From Citrifermentans bremense (lineage in GTDB: Bacteria > Desulfobacterota > Desulfuromonadia > Geobacterales > Geobacteraceae), in assembly GCF_014218275.1 (NCBI RefSeq), contig NZ_AP023213.1:1900001-1964000 (forward strand): a stretch of DNA of 64,000 nt, in the 5' to 3' direction. The notes below the pieces were generated by a model that had not been told where the DNA came from, did no database searches, and saw only the letters and a list, made by a program, of their open reading frames with translations. The position numbers and the translations under genes were made by a program. Of the stretch, positions 42,113-52,737 are shown in pieces (position 1 is the first letter of the stretch; the number at the start of each line of letters is the position of its first letter).

Positions 42113-43693
42113 CTAGTCCTTGATCGTCGGGTTGATCTCGATCTTAGCCTTGGCCCTGAGTCCCTTCATCCACTTGTCCAGCTCCTCCTGCTGCTTCTTG
42201 GGAAGCAGGGCCTGCTTGATGCCGGCGGAGGCCTTGGCAAAGTCGGTGGTCGGGGCTTCAACGCGGTTTTTCAGCTTCACCGCATACCAGCGCTCGCCCA
42301 CCTTGACCGGCTGCTTCGCTACCGGGTTCGCCGGGGTGAGCGCGAAGGCGGCCTCCATCAGTTCGGGGGAGGTGCCGACGGTCGGGATGGCGCCGGTAGC
42401 GGAATAGCCGAAGTTGCCGCTCTCTTTGGCGGCCGCGCCCCCTTTGGCCAGCTGCTGCAGCGCCTCTTCAGCTTTCTTCTTGGCTACCTCGGCCCCTTTG
42501 ACCTCCAGAAGCTTCTGCTCGACCTTCGCCCTTACCTGCGCCAGCGGCGGCACGGCGGAGGGCTTCTTGTCGATGACCTTCAAGAGGTAGATCCCCTTGG
42601 CGGTCTCGACCGGTCCACCCAGCTCGTTCTGCTTCAGCGCAAAGGCGCGGGCGACGAGCTCGGTCTCGCCGGCGATTGCGGCGGCAGGCGCCTGAGCCGT
42701 GAAGAGCGCGGTCTTCTCGACCTTGCTTCCCAGCGCCTGGGCGGCTGCGTCGAGGTTACCCTGGGCGCGGAACTTGTTGGCGGTCTCGGCCACCTTCTCG
42801 TAGGTCTCCCTGGCGGCCTTGGCCTTCTGCGCATCGGCGGTGGCCTGGTCCTTCACTTCGGCAAAGGGGAGGATCCCACCCTTGCCCTGGTAGCGGTCGA
42901 TGTTCTTCTGGTAGTAGTTCTGCGCCTCCTCGGGGGTGACGCTCACCTTGGAGGCGAGCGACGCCGGGCTCACCAGGGTGTAGGCGATGGATACCTGTTC
43001 GGGGGTCTTGAACTCCGCCTGGTGATCCTGGAGGTACATGTCCAACTCCGCGTCGGTGAGCTTGATGCTTCCCTTAACGTCGGCGGGAGAGAAGGAGACG
43101 TACTGCAGGTCAACCTTGTCGTTTTGCTTCTTGAACTCCTGCATTACGTCGGCGTCGGTGACGGTCGCCTTCTCCTTCACCTTGTTGCGCGCCTTTTGAA
43201 TAAGGATGTCCTGCTCCTGAGACTCCTCGAAATCCTTCGGGGTGACCCGGTTCGTCTTGAGGGTCTGCTGGTACAGGTTAAAGTCGAAGACGCCGTTGTT
43301 CTGGAAGGAGGGGACCTTTGCGATCTCGGCGGCGACCTCGTCCTTGGTCACCTTGACCCCCATATTCTTTGCTTCTTTAAGGGCGAGGATGCTTTCCACC
43401 ATGCTCTCGATGGTGGCCTTCTTGATCCCCATCTGCTTTTCCATTTCCGGGGTGAGCGAGCGGCCGTAGATCTGCTCGTAGAGGTTCCTGGTGCGGTAGT
43501 AGTTCTTCTGGAAATCCTCCATCGAGATCTTGGTGCCGTCAACCATTGCGGCGTAGCCAGCAGGACCGTTGGCGGACTCGTCGCCGCCTCTGCCCCAGAC
43601 GAGGAAGATGGTCCCTATGAAAGAGAGTACGATCACGACGAATACAATCTTTATAAGTATCGATTGTTTGTACTTCCTCATTATGCCTAGCAT
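42113..43693 (-). CDS. ppiD: PpiD-type periplasmic peptidyl-prolyl isomerase/chaperone
   Basis: 526 residues. An N-terminal membrane helix (ILIKIVFVVIVLSFIGTIFL) anchors it to the inner membrane. SurA-N-like chaperone helices follow (about 45-190), then a parvulin-like domain around 225-390, part of which is degenerate, and a C-terminal helical closing segment. It helps proteins leaving the Sec channel to fold. AAAGGAG precedes the ATG; a second ATG four codons on is possible. It ends 115 bases before purC. Confidence 0.88.
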   Translation of the reverse strand: MLGIMRKYKQSILIKIVFVVIVLSFIGTIFLVWGRGGDESANGPAGYAAMVDGTKISMEDFQKNYYRTRNLYEQIYGRSLTPEMEKQMGIKKATIESMVESILALKEAKNMGVKVTKDEVAAEIAKVPSFQNNGVFDFNLYQQTLKTNRVTPKDFEESQEQDILIQKARNKVKEKATVTDADVMQEFKKQNDKVDLQYVSFSPADVKGSIKLTDAELDMYLQDHQAEFKTPEQVSIAYTLVSPASLASKVSVTPEEAQNYYQKNIDRYQGKGGILPFAEVKDQATADAQKAKAARETYEKVAETANKFRAQGNLDAAAQALGSKVEKTALFTAQAPAAAIAGETELVARAFALKQNELGGPVETAKGIYLLKVIDKKPSAVPPLAQVRAKVEQKLLEVKGAEVAKKKAEEALQQLAKGGAAAKESGNFGYSATGAIPTVGTSPELMEAAFALTPANPVAKQPVKVGERWYAVKLKNRVEAPTTDFAKASAGIKQALLPKKQQEELDKWMKGLRAKAKIEINPTIKD

Positions 43694-43846
43694 TCTGGTT
43701 CGGCTCCTTTGCGCAGATAGAGTGGTCTCTCATGTATCACAAGAGTTGGGAATAATAGTATGATTTAATCGCAAAAGCAACACCAGAATGATCCGGCATC
43801 TGTCCCTTCTTTGTGTGCACTGTGACGACACTGTGGCTTTTCTTTG

Positions 43847-43875
43847 TTGCAAGGGTGCGGAGTTTTTGCTATATT
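43847..43875 (+). promoter_or_regulatory. Sigma-70 type promoter for mreB
   Basis: TTGCAA and TATATT separated by 17 bases, about 55 bases before the mreB ATG. Confidence 0.6.
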
Positions 43876-43930
43876 TCCACCTTTGACGCCGGGCCTGGTC
43901 CCGGTAGCGCAATAATCAAAGGAGTTATGA

Positions 43931-44974
<1,044 letters not shown>

Positions 44975-45019
44975 TCCGCCTTTTATAACCTAACTGCTTG
45001 TCAGCCTGAGGGGATTGTC

Positions 45020-46033
45020 ATGACCGACGCCACCATAGACGTCATCATACCCGTTTGGAACAGGCCCGACGAGACCCGGAACTGCCTGGTCACCCTGATC
45101 AACCACACACCCGGCGCCCGATTCATCATGGTGGACTGCGGGTCCGAGCGGGATACCGAAAGGCTCCTGCAGGAACTCGCCGACAGCCTGGACGACCGCG
45201 CGTTGTTGATGCGCGATGACAGCAACATAGGCTTCGTGCCTGCTGCCAACCGCGGTTTCGAGAGCTCAGAGGCCCCCTACCTCGCCCTGGTGCGCAACAC
45301 CACCCTGGTGAGCCCGAAGTGGCTGGAGCCCCTCTTAGCCTATGCCGGGGAGCATCCGGAGGCTGGGATCTTACTGCCGTGTCTCGATCCTGGCGAGGAG
45401 TGCAGCGCACCCAAAGAGCTCGAACGGGGTTCCTTCGCCGCCATGGTGGTCTCCAGGGAGCTCTACCGGCGGATCGGCGGCTTCGACGAGGGGATGGACG
45501 GCGGCGCGTGGTGCCTCAAGGACTACACCCGGCGCGCCAATGCCCACGGCTTCATCACGGTGCAGGTGCCGACCCCGGTGGTGCACCACCAGGAAGAGGT
45601 GCAGCTCGGCTCGGAGCAGAGGCGGCGTGAGACCCAGCAGCGAAGCATCGCCCTTTTCCGGGAGCGCTGGGGGGTGGGTGCAAGCTACGTACTTCACGTC
45701 CCCAAGGGGGTGGAAGTAGAGCTGCTTGGAGAAAAACTGGAGTGGCTGGTAAAAGGGGCGCGGCACGACGACCGCTACACCGTGCTGCTGCCGGCCTCCT
45801 TGAACCAGGCTGCCCAGCAGGCGGGACTTGCGACCCTGCACGAGCACGTCACCCTGGTGCCGCTGCCCAGGCTCGCCTGGGACGGCATGAAAAAGCGCCT
45901 CTTCGAGAAGATCGCCTCCGAGAAACCGGGGACGACGCCGGTCACCGCGGTGGATGGCATCCCCTTCCCCTGGAGCGACCGCTACCTCTCCTTTTCAGAG
46001 CTTTGCGAGAGGATCAAGGCCCGCTACCAGTAG
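45020..46033 (+). CDS. Glycosyltransferase family 2
   Basis: 337 residues. IDVIIPVWNRPDETRNCLVT is the GT2 nucleotide-binding start, and SNIGFVPAANRGFESSEAPY with LALVRNTTLV covers the usual DxD region, where the aspartates are replaced, so catalytic status is unsure. The last 100 residues are an added domain with no known match. Located between mreB and gmhA, it probably acts on the LPS core. The start ATG has TGAGGGGATTGTC upstream. Confidence 0.8.
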   Translation: MTDATIDVIIPVWNRPDETRNCLVTLINHTPGARFIMVDCGSERDTERLLQELADSLDDRALLMRDDSNIGFVPAANRGFESSEAPYLALVRNTTLVSPKWLEPLLAYAGEHPEAGILLPCLDPGEECSAPKELERGSFAAMVVSRELYRRIGGFDEGMDGGAWCLKDYTRRANAHGFITVQVPTPVVHHQEEVQLGSEQRRRETQQRSIALFRERWGVGASYVLHVPKGVEVELLGEKLEWLVKGARHDDRYTVLLPASLNQAAQQAGLATLHEHVTLVPLPRLAWDGMKKRLFEKIASEKPGTTPVTAVDGIPFPWSDRYLSFSELCERIKARYQ

Positions 46034-46073
46034 TCGCGCTTTGGCGCTGTACAACTAATGCAGGAGTAACTGG

Positions 46074-46652
46074 ATGCTTGCAGAGATAAAGGCCCAGCTT
46101 AAGGCCCATTGCGAGGTGATGACGGCGCTCGGAGGGGAACTATCCCCCGCCATACAGAGCGCCGTTTCGTTTGTGGTTGCAGCCTACAAGGCCGGCAACA
46201 AGCTTTTGGTCATGGGCAACGGCGGGTCGGCAGCGGACGCCCAGCATTTCGTGGCCGAAATGGTGGGGCGCTTCAAGCTGGAGCGGCGCGCGCTTCCCGC
46301 CATCGCGCTGCACACCGATACCTCCATCCTTACCGCCGTAGGCAACGATTACGGCTTTGACCGGATTTTCTCGCGCCAGGTCGAGGCGCATGCCGCGCAG
46401 GGCGATGTCGTGGTGGGCATCTCCACCTCAGGCAACTCGCCGAACGTCCAGCTCGCACTCGAGGCGGCCCGCGGAATGGGATGCCGCACCATAGCGCTTC
46501 TGGGAAAAGACGGTGGGAGCATCAGGTCCGTCGTGGATCTCCCGCTCGTAGTCCCGAGCAACGACACCCCCAGGATCCAGGAAGGGCACATAACCATCAT
46601 CCACATCATCTGCGACCTGGTGGAGCGGCAGCTTTTTGTGAAGGGCGAGTAG
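46074..46652 (+). CDS. gmhA: Phosphoheptose isomerase
   Basis: 192-residue SIS-domain enzyme converting sedoheptulose 7-phosphate to D-glycero-D-manno-heptose 7-phosphate, the first step to ADP-heptose for LPS core. [31 protein letters not shown] and [15 protein letters not shown] match the family, including the zinc-binding histidines. CAGGAGTAACTGG precedes the ATG. The next enzyme of the pathway follows at 12 bases. Confidence 0.94.
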   Translation: MLAEIKAQLKAHCEVMTALGGELSPAIQSAVSFVVAAYKAGNKLLVMGNGGSAADAQHFVAEMVGRFKLERRALPAIALHTDTSILTAVGNDYGFDRIFSRQVEAHAAQGDVVVGISTSGNSPNVQLALEAARGMGCRTIALLGKDGGSIRSVVDLPLVVPSNDTPRIQEGHITIIHIICDLVERQLFVKGE

Positions 46653-46664
46653 GGCGGGGGTCAC

Positions 46665-47234
46665 ATGGCGAAGCAGCGGGCGGTCTTTCTCGACAGGGAC
46701 GGGACCATCAACGTAGAAGTGCAGTACCTGAGCAAGGTGGAGGAATTCCAGCTCATCCCCGGGGTCCCCTTGGCGCTCAAGCGTCTCAAGGATGCCGGGT
46801 TCCTTCTGGTAGTTGTGACCAACCAGTCCGGGATTGGGCGCGGTCTCTACGACGAGGCGGCGCTTAAAGAGATCCACGACCACATGCACGATGACCTGGC
46901 CCAGTACGGGATCAACATCGACGCCTGCTATTTCTGCCCGCACCACCCCGAGCACGCCACCGGCGACTACCGCAGGGAATGCGCCTGCCGCAAGCCCCTC
47001 CCCGGCATGCTGGAGCAGGCCGCCGCCGACCTCGACATCGACCTCTCCCGCTCCTACATGATCGGCGACAAGCTTGGGGACGTGCAGGCGGGGCTGAACG
47101 CCGGGTGCACCTCCTTGCTGGTACTCACCGGGTACGGGAGCAAAGAGGTGTCGCGCCTGCCGGCCGGGGTGGAGTCCTTCATCGACCTGGGGGCTGCCGT
47201 CGACGCCATCCTCGTGAGGGAGGCAAACCTTTAG
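46665..47234 (+). CDS. gmhB: D-glycero-beta-D-manno-heptose 1,7-bisphosphate 7-phosphatase
   Basis: 189-residue HAD phosphatase. Motif I FLDRDGTIN, motif II VVVTNQSGIGRG and the zinc loop CYFCPHHPEH...CACRKP are characteristic of GmhB, and MIGDKLGDVQAG is motif IV. Acts two steps after GmhA; the HldE-type kinase/transferase is not in the window. Probably the same operon as gmhA. Confidence 0.94.
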   Translation: MAKQRAVFLDRDGTINVEVQYLSKVEEFQLIPGVPLALKRLKDAGFLLVVVTNQSGIGRGLYDEAALKEIHDHMHDDLAQYGINIDACYFCPHHPEHATGDYRRECACRKPLPGMLEQAAADLDIDLSRSYMIGDKLGDVQAGLNAGCTSLLVLTGYGSKEVSRLPAGVESFIDLGAAVDAILVREANL

Positions 47235-47263
47235 CCACGGGGAAAATCTGGGAAACACTCCAC

Positions 47264-49453
47264 ATGAAGCCATATCGCGAGATATTCCCCAACGCGGAGC
47301 AACAGGAAGTCACCCTGGAGCTGCCGCGAAAGACCGGACGCATCCCCAAGGGGAACTACAGTTTCCTCGAATATTATTGCACCGAGCCTGACGACGACTG
47401 CCGCCAGGTCATGGTCTCGGTCATCAACGAGAAGTCGCGCCCCAAGGCGACCATCCGCTTCGCTCTCGATGCCTCAGGCGCTTTCACCGGACCTTATCTA
47501 GACCCTGCCAGCTACCAATCCCCCTACGCCCAAGACCTCGCCCAGACTTTTACCGACCTGTTGAACGCACGCCCGGAATGGCAGCAGCGCATCCAGCGCC
47601 GCTACCGGGAGGTGCGCGAACTTGCCGACAAGAAGCCCTACTCAGGGAGCCCCTTCCCGAAACCTGGCCAGATCTGGTACCGATTGACGTCCCCTCCCGA
47701 ACTCGAGGACGTGCTGGAGGAGTCGCTCAAGCATGGCCGCGCAGGCGCATCGCCTTCCTCTCCCTCGGTCAAGCAACCCGGAACGGGGCCTGCGAAGGGT
47801 GTCGCAGCCACCGGGATGCAGCGTTTCGTGGATCTCTACGCCAAGGCCCAGGCCGGGCCGGTGGGGGCAATGCTGGCCGTCCAGGAAGAACTGCGGCGTC
47901 ACCTTTTGGCGGACCCTTTCGCCGGGGAAGAACTGGCAGCCCTCCTTCCGCCTCTGTGCAGGCGCTCGCCCCAGGACGACGAGAAGATCGACGCCGCGCT
48001 CAGGCTGCTCCACGACATGCTTGATTTCTACCAGGTGGAGATCGAGGGGGGAAGGGCTGGGGCCAAAAGCCAGATGGAAAGGTTCCAGGGGGCGCTGGCG
48101 CGACGAGTGATGATGGAGAACCAGGACATCGACCTCTCTTTGACGGTGGCGCGCATCCTGTCTGAAAGCAGGGTAGAACTGATCGCCGAGCTGCGGGATG
48201 CGGATAAGAGGCTCCTTCGCACCGGGACCGACCGGACCGATCTGCAGGCGCCTGAGGAAGAAGATCTTCTGACCGGCATCGCCCGGAGCTTGAAGGATAT
48301 GGGGATGGTCTCCCCCTTCGCGGGGGCGGACGAAATCCTCCAGCTCTCGGCGGCAAGCGACGCCGAGTTGCGCGCCCCGGTGATCTCGGAGCTGATGACG
48401 GCGGACGACCCTTTCCTGCGCGAGATCGCTGCCCTGATGCTTTTTCACCCCGACCCGGCGCACGCTTTGGAGGTGTCCCGGCTGCTGGTAGCCATCGAGG
48501 GGGGCAGGATCGGCCATGAGACCTTGCGGCGGCTGATCATGGCGCGCAACTGGTTCCCCGCCGACGTGAGGCGCAACGTCGACCAGGCCATCACCAACGC
48601 GCGCAAGGCTCGGATTGAATGCGCGCCGCTCCCCAAACCTCTCCCCCTGACCGTGTACGCCTCTTCCATCGACGGCTCCGGCGCCCAAAATTTCCAGTTG
48701 CTGCTTCAGGAGGACGCCGGTTTCAGCTCCTGCTTCATCCTTTTGAAACAGGGAACGGGCGTAGCCGCTAGTTCGGTGGAGCAGATCAAGTCGCGCCCGG
48801 AAAGGGATAAACTCGTCGTCAAACTTGCACACGGCTCGTCGTACCTGGAATCGTCCCCGCAGTATCTCGACCTGCGCGTCTGCCAGGCGCTCGCCGACGG
48901 GGTCGCCAACGGCGTCACCCCCAATCACTGGTTCGTCAGGATAGCCGAACTGCTCGGGCGCGACCGGTGGAAGGGGACCCCCCTCGATGCCGGGAACGAA
49001 CTGCTTCTTTTGCGCGACGAGATCGACTCCCTCAGCCCGGCCCTGCTTGAAGAAAGCGAGTACGTCGGGGCGCTTGAAGAGTCGGGACGATGGCTGCTGG
49101 ATTTCCCCGCGTTTTTCGGCAGCTGGGCCGAGACCGGGGATGCCGCAGCGGGCGAGGTAGATGCGGCGATGACGGGAAGGGGGAGGGGTGTGGACGCCTC
49201 GGTCATCGCGCGGGTTTTCACCAACCTGCTGGAGCCAAAGCGCGACGCGTGGCTGGACCGGCTGGTCGTCGAGACCCTTTGGCTGCGCCACGCCCGGAGC
49301 GCCCCCCTGAAGTGGCAGCGGATGTACCACGTCGCCCAGGCCGTTGCCGACCGCACCGTGGCTCTCAAGGAGATCCCGCTGATGACGGCCGTCGCCCACC
49401 GGACGGTGGAGCTGTACCGCGTATCCCGCAAGGAGGGAAAGGGCTCCAAGTGA
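47264..49453 (+). CDS. Large conserved protein of unknown function
   Basis: About 729 residues, soluble, no signal peptide or membrane helix. Residues 1-130 look like a small alpha/beta domain; 180-560 are helical with HEAT-like spacing (DPFLREIAALMLFHPDPAHA); a beta-rich segment with LPLTVYASSIDGSGAQNFQL follows, and the end is helical. I recognise no family. The frame is open far upstream but only in the shadow of gmhB; the ATG at MKPYRE has a weak site. Its stop overlaps the next gene's GTG start. Confidence 0.72.
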   Translation: MKPYREIFPNAEQQEVTLELPRKTGRIPKGNYSFLEYYCTEPDDDCRQVMVSVINEKSRPKATIRFALDASGAFTGPYLDPASYQSPYAQDLAQTFTDLLNARPEWQQRIQRRYREVRELADKKPYSGSPFPKPGQIWYRLTSPPELEDVLEESLKHGRAGASPSSPSVKQPGTGPAKGVAATGMQRFVDLYAKAQAGPVGAMLAVQEELRRHLLADPFAGEELAALLPPLCRRSPQDDEKIDAALRLLHDMLDFYQVEIEGGRAGAKSQMERFQGALARRVMMENQDIDLSLTVARILSESRVELIAELRDADKRLLRTGTDRTDLQAPEEEDLLTGIARSLKDMGMVSPFAGADEILQLSAASDAELRAPVISELMTADDPFLREIAALMLFHPDPAHALEVSRLLVAIEGGRIGHETLRRLIMARNWFPADVRRNVDQAITNARKARIECAPLPKPLPLTVYASSIDGSGAQNFQLLLQEDAGFSSCFILLKQGTGVAASSVEQIKSRPERDKLVVKLAHGSSYLESSPQYLDLRVCQALADGVANGVTPNHWFVRIAELLGRDRWKGTPLDAGNELLLLRDEIDSLSPALLEESEYVGALEESGRWLLDFPAFFGSWAETGDAAAGEVDAAMTGRGRGVDASVIARVFTNLLEPKRDAWLDRLVVETLWLRHARSAPLKWQRMYHVAQAVADRTVALKEIPLMTAVAHRTVELYRVSRKEGKGSK

Positions 49454-50214
49454 TCTCCATTCCGCCCGTATATCTCCCACTGCTTTTCATCACCGGAGCA
49501 GCCGCTGGTCTCATCGATTCCATAGCAGGAGGAGGGGGGCTCATCACGGTCCCGGTGCTGCTCGGGCTGGGGCTTCCGCCTCAGGCTGCGCTCGGGACGA
49601 ACAAGCTTCAGGGAAGCTTCGGCTCCTTCAGCGCCATGGTCCACTTCGTACAGGCGGGGACGGTGAAGCTCTCAGACGCCGCCCTTGGTGCGGCCTGGAC
49701 CGCCGCCGGCGCTGTACTCGGCACCTACACGGTGCGGCAGCTGGACCCGGGCTTCCTGAAGAAGGGAATACCCTTTCTGCTCCTGGCCATCCTCTGCTAC
49801 ACCATCTTCACCCCCAAGCTCGGCGCCGAGGAGGTGCGCCCGCGGTTCCCCAGGGTGCTCTTCTATGCGGTCGCCGGGTTGGCGCTTGGTTTCTACGACG
49901 GCTTTCTCGGGCCGGGCACCGGATCCTTCTGGGTGGTGGCCCTGATGCTCGGCCTGGGCTTCGACATGCGCAAGGGAACCGGCTACACCAAGGTCTTCAA
50001 CTTCGTCAGCAATATCGTGTCGCTGGCGGTGTTCCTGGCGGGGGGAGAGGTGCTGATCCTGGCGGGGCTAGTGATGGGGGCGGGGCAGGCTGTGGGGGCT
50101 AGGGTAGGGGCGAGGCTCGTGATTAAGAAGGGGACCCGGCTGGTGCGGCCTGTGTTCATCTGCTCCGTGCTCGCGGTGACGGCGAAGCTTTTCTGGGACA
50201 ACTACCTGCGGTAA
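49450..50214 (+). CDS. TSUP family permease (TauE/SafE)
   Basis: 254 residues, about eight membrane helices. Paired family motifs are seen: GLIDSIAGGGGLITVPVLLG in the first half and GFYDGFLGPGTGSFWVVALM in the second. Members carry sulfite, sulfoacetate, other organosulfur anions or carboxylates; the substrate is not predictable. The GTG start overlaps the previous stop. The long upstream open frame belongs to the preceding gene in another phase. Confidence 0.88.
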   Translation: MISIPPVYLPLLFITGAAAGLIDSIAGGGGLITVPVLLGLGLPPQAALGTNKLQGSFGSFSAMVHFVQAGTVKLSDAALGAAWTAAGAVLGTYTVRQLDPGFLKKGIPFLLLAILCYTIFTPKLGAEEVRPRFPRVLFYAVAGLALGFYDGFLGPGTGSFWVVALMLGLGFDMRKGTGYTKVFNFVSNIVSLAVFLAGGEVLILAGLVMGAGQAVGARVGARLVIKKGTRLVRPVFICSVLAVTAKLFWDNYLR

Positions 50215-50226
50215 GTTAAAAGCATT

Positions 50227-50348
50227 ACCACAGAGGTCACTGAGGTACACGGTGGTCACAGAGGAAAACCAAAAGAAGCTGGGTTAAATCTTAAAGCCTT
50301 TAGTCTTTCCTCTGTGCCCCCCCTGTGATCCCCTGAGTCCTCTGTGGT
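50227..50348. repeat. Imperfect inverted repeat, CACAGAGG family
   Basis: Arms beginning ACCACAGAGG and ending CCTCTGTGGT enclose further CACAGAGGAAA / TTTCCTCTGTG pairs, symmetric about 50287. A similar but longer element lies at 52497. Confidence 0.8.
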
Positions 50349-50371
50349 CATGCTTTTTACGCTTTTCAGAT

Positions 50372-51040
50372 TTAAATGGCGCGGATGCTGCCGGCTTCGT
50401 CTTCGCTCCCTACGTTCGCGGCTTCCAGCTCCTGCTCCAGGTGCGCGATCATCTCGGACACCTGCTCCAGATAAACCGCGGGGGCGCTCTCCATGGCGCG
50501 CAGGGCGGAATCTAGCCTTCTGGCTGCGGAGATGCCGGCCTTAAGAGGCGCCAGCGGGTTCACCTCTTCCCTTAACGCCGCCACTTCCTTGAACTTCTTC
50601 AGCACGGTCGGGTGGCTGCGGTCCTCCTCGACTACGCGCTTTCTCAGATCGCCGTACTCCTCTTCAGTGAATCCCTTCTCTTCCTTTGCCTGGCGCAGCA
50701 GGTCGATGGAGCGGTAGTCGGGAAGCGGCTTCAATTCCTCGCGCCGCCCAATCAGCTGCGGCTCCTCCTTTTCCATGAAGCGGTAGGCCATGGTGAGCTT
50801 CTCGGCGGTCCCCCGCTTGATGCGGATCTCCTGCACGCAGTACTCCTCGAAACTCCCGTACCCCCACTCCCGGAAGCTCGCCCTCTTGCTCACGTCCAGG
50901 AGTTTCTCGCCCAACTCAACCCAGGACGACTTGAAGCGCTTGGCCCGGTCCAGCACCTCATAGCGCTCGGTTCCCGGCTGCAGGTGCTCCATTATGGTTT
51001 CGATGTGTCTTTCGCTGCTCGATTTCGGCGTATCCGACAT
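50372..51040 (-). CDS. Helical protein of unknown function
   Basis: 222 residues, charged, almost wholly helical. FREWGYGSFEEYCVQEIRIK followed by RGTAEKLTMAYRFM resembles a helix-turn-helix-like segment; the last 60 residues form a predicted coiled coil. It may bind nucleic acid, but no family is recognised. GGGGGAAAAAG precedes the ATG; 13 extra codons upstream are unlikely. Divergent from slyX. Confidence 0.72.
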   Translation of the reverse strand: MSDTPKSSSERHIETIMEHLQPGTERYEVLDRAKRFKSSWVELGEKLLDVSKRASFREWGYGSFEEYCVQEIRIKRGTAEKLTMAYRFMEKEEPQLIGRREELKPLPDYRSIDLLRQAKEEKGFTEEEYGDLRKRVVEEDRSHPTVLKKFKEVAALREEVNPLAPLKAGISAARRLDSALRAMESAPAVYLEQVSEMIAHLEQELEAANVGSEDEAGSIRAI

Positions 51041-51245
51041 CTTTTTCCCCCGTAGCCCCAAGAGCCTTTGCCGGCTCAAAAGGGCAGCTGGAAATTATCA
51101 GAATCCGTCCGCTTTTTGAAGTTTTTTATCTTGGCTGCGGAAAGGAATCGCGTTAAACTTTGCCAGCTAAAATAGCCAAGCCGCCCTCCCTGAAGTCTTT
51201 GACCGCATCGGAGTTGGCAGTCTATGGCATTAAAAGGAGATACAC

Positions 51246-51449
51246 ATGGAACAGCGTCTGACTGATATGGAGATGCTGATCATGCATCAGGGTCGCATCA
51301 TCGATCAATTGAACGAGGTCGTTACCGGGCAGCAGACCATGATCGACCACCTCACCCGGGAATTGAAACTGGTCAAGGAACACCTGCGCGGCTTGGCCGC
51401 CTCCGACACGAGGCTTCCCTCCGAAGAGGAGCCTCCGCCGCATTACTGA
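51246..51449 (+). CDS. slyX: SlyX family protein
   Basis: 67 residues. The whole chain is the SlyX coiled coil: LTDMEMLIMHQGRIIDQLNE with the typical proline-rich end (EEEPPPHY). Function unknown in the family. AAAAGGAGATACAC precedes the ATG. Confidence 0.85.
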   Translation: MEQRLTDMEMLIMHQGRIIDQLNEVVTGQQTMIDHLTRELKLVKEHLRGLAASDTRLPSEEEPPPHY

Positions 51450-51528
51450 CAGCCCCGGTTGGGGTTGACTGAACCGGGACAGGTTCGCTGTACGAGCTAG
51501 CGCATCACGTGAAGGGATGACAGGTTTT

Positions 51529-52479
51529 ATGAACAAAGTACGCCTTGGCTGCACCGGTTTGGAGATCAACCCCCTCGTTTTCGGTACTCTCCCCTTGGGT
51601 CCCTTGCAGGCCGCGCTTTCTCCCGAAGAGGGGGGGAGGCTGATCCGCTACGCCCTGGAACGGGGCGTGAACCTCTTGGACACCGCCGAACTGTACCAGA
51701 CCTACCCGCACATCCTCTCCGCCTTATCCGGGTTCGAGGGCGAGGTTCACATCGCCTCCAAGACCCACGCCAACACGGCCGAGCAGGCACGCGCCCACGT
51801 CGAGCGGGCGCTGAGCGCACTGGAGTTGGAGCGGTTGGACATCGTTCATCTGCACGGCGCCAGGGTCGCGGACCCGTTTGCCGAGCGCCCTGAGGTGATC
51901 GAGACGCTGCTCAGGATGAAGGAGGAAGGTAAGATCGCCCACGTCGGTCTCTCCTCCCATTTCGTGAGCGCCATCAGGAAGTCAGTGCAGCATCCGGAGA
52001 TCGAGGTGGTGCATCCGCTCATCAACCGGGCGGGCATGGGGATCATAGACGGCACGCAGGCGGAGATGGCCGACGTGATTGCGGCCTGCGCCGACGCCGG
52101 CAAGGGGGTTTACGCCATGAAGGCCTTGGCCGGCGGCAACCTCATCTCCTCCGCGCGCGAGAGCCTGCGCTACGTGCTCGGGCTGCAGGGAGTGCACGGC
52201 GTGGCGCTGGGGATGCTCTCGGAGGCCGAGATCGACGGGAACCTTGCCCTTTTCCACGATGACAGCGCCGACGAGGCACTTTGGGAAAAGCTGGAGGGGA
52301 GAAGGCGCAAGCTCGCCATCATGGAGGCGTTTTGCAAGGGGTGCGGCGCCTGCGTCCCGGCCTGCACCAACGACGCGCTGAAACTGGTGGACGGCAAGGC
52401 CGTCGTCGACGAGGAGCAGTGTATTCTCTGCGGCTATTGCGGCGCTGCCTGCCCGGAGTTCATGATCCGGGTGGTATAA
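51529..52479 (+). CDS. Aldo/keto reductase with C-terminal ferredoxin domain
   Basis: About 316 residues. Residues 1-255 are an AKR barrel: VFGTLPLGPLQ, NLLDTAELYQTYP with the catalytic Asp and Tyr, and IVHLHGARV. The last 55 residues hold two [4Fe-4S] motifs, CKGCGACVPAC and CILCGYCGAAC. Related proteins may move electrons between NAD(P)H and a low-potential carrier. An ATG four codons upstream exists, but GAAGGG abuts it directly. It precedes the glycyl-radical pair and could supply reducing power for it; that is inference. Confidence 0.88.
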   Translation: MNKVRLGCTGLEINPLVFGTLPLGPLQAALSPEEGGRLIRYALERGVNLLDTAELYQTYPHILSALSGFEGEVHIASKTHANTAEQARAHVERALSALELERLDIVHLHGARVADPFAERPEVIETLLRMKEEGKIAHVGLSSHFVSAIRKSVQHPEIEVVHPLINRAGMGIIDGTQAEMADVIAACADAGKGVYAMKALAGGNLISSARESLRYVLGLQGVHGVALGMLSEAEIDGNLALFHDDSADEALWEKLEGRRRKLAIMEAFCKGCGACVPACTNDALKLVDGKAVVDEEQCILCGYCGAACPEFMIRVV

Positions 52480-52496
52480 GAGCCAGAGGCACCCCG

Positions 52497-52697
52497 GAAC
52501 ACAGAGGTCGTGGAGGTAGCCAAAAGGCTTTCACACGGATCAAACACGGACGAAATGAAGCGCATGGAACGGATACAACCAAAACAGCTTCTGGTTTAAC
52601 CAATGAAGCTTTTCGTCTTTGAAGTTATCCGCTGGGTCCGCGTCATCCGTGTGCGACGCTTTTTAAGATTTGGTTTTCCCTCTGTGTCCTCTGTGGT
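52497..52697. repeat. Long imperfect inverted repeat, second CACAGAGG-type copy
   Basis: Outer arms GAACACAGAGG and CCTCTGTGGT, inner arms TCACACGGATCAAACACGGA and TCCGCGTCATCCGTGTGCGA, and a central AACCA/TGGTT pair share one centre near 52592. It fills most of the 258-base gap between the reductase and the activase genes. Confidence 0.8.
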
Positions 52698-52737
52698 GCA
52701 TGCTTTTGGGGTTTTGTTTTTTGGAGTTTAGCTGTTT

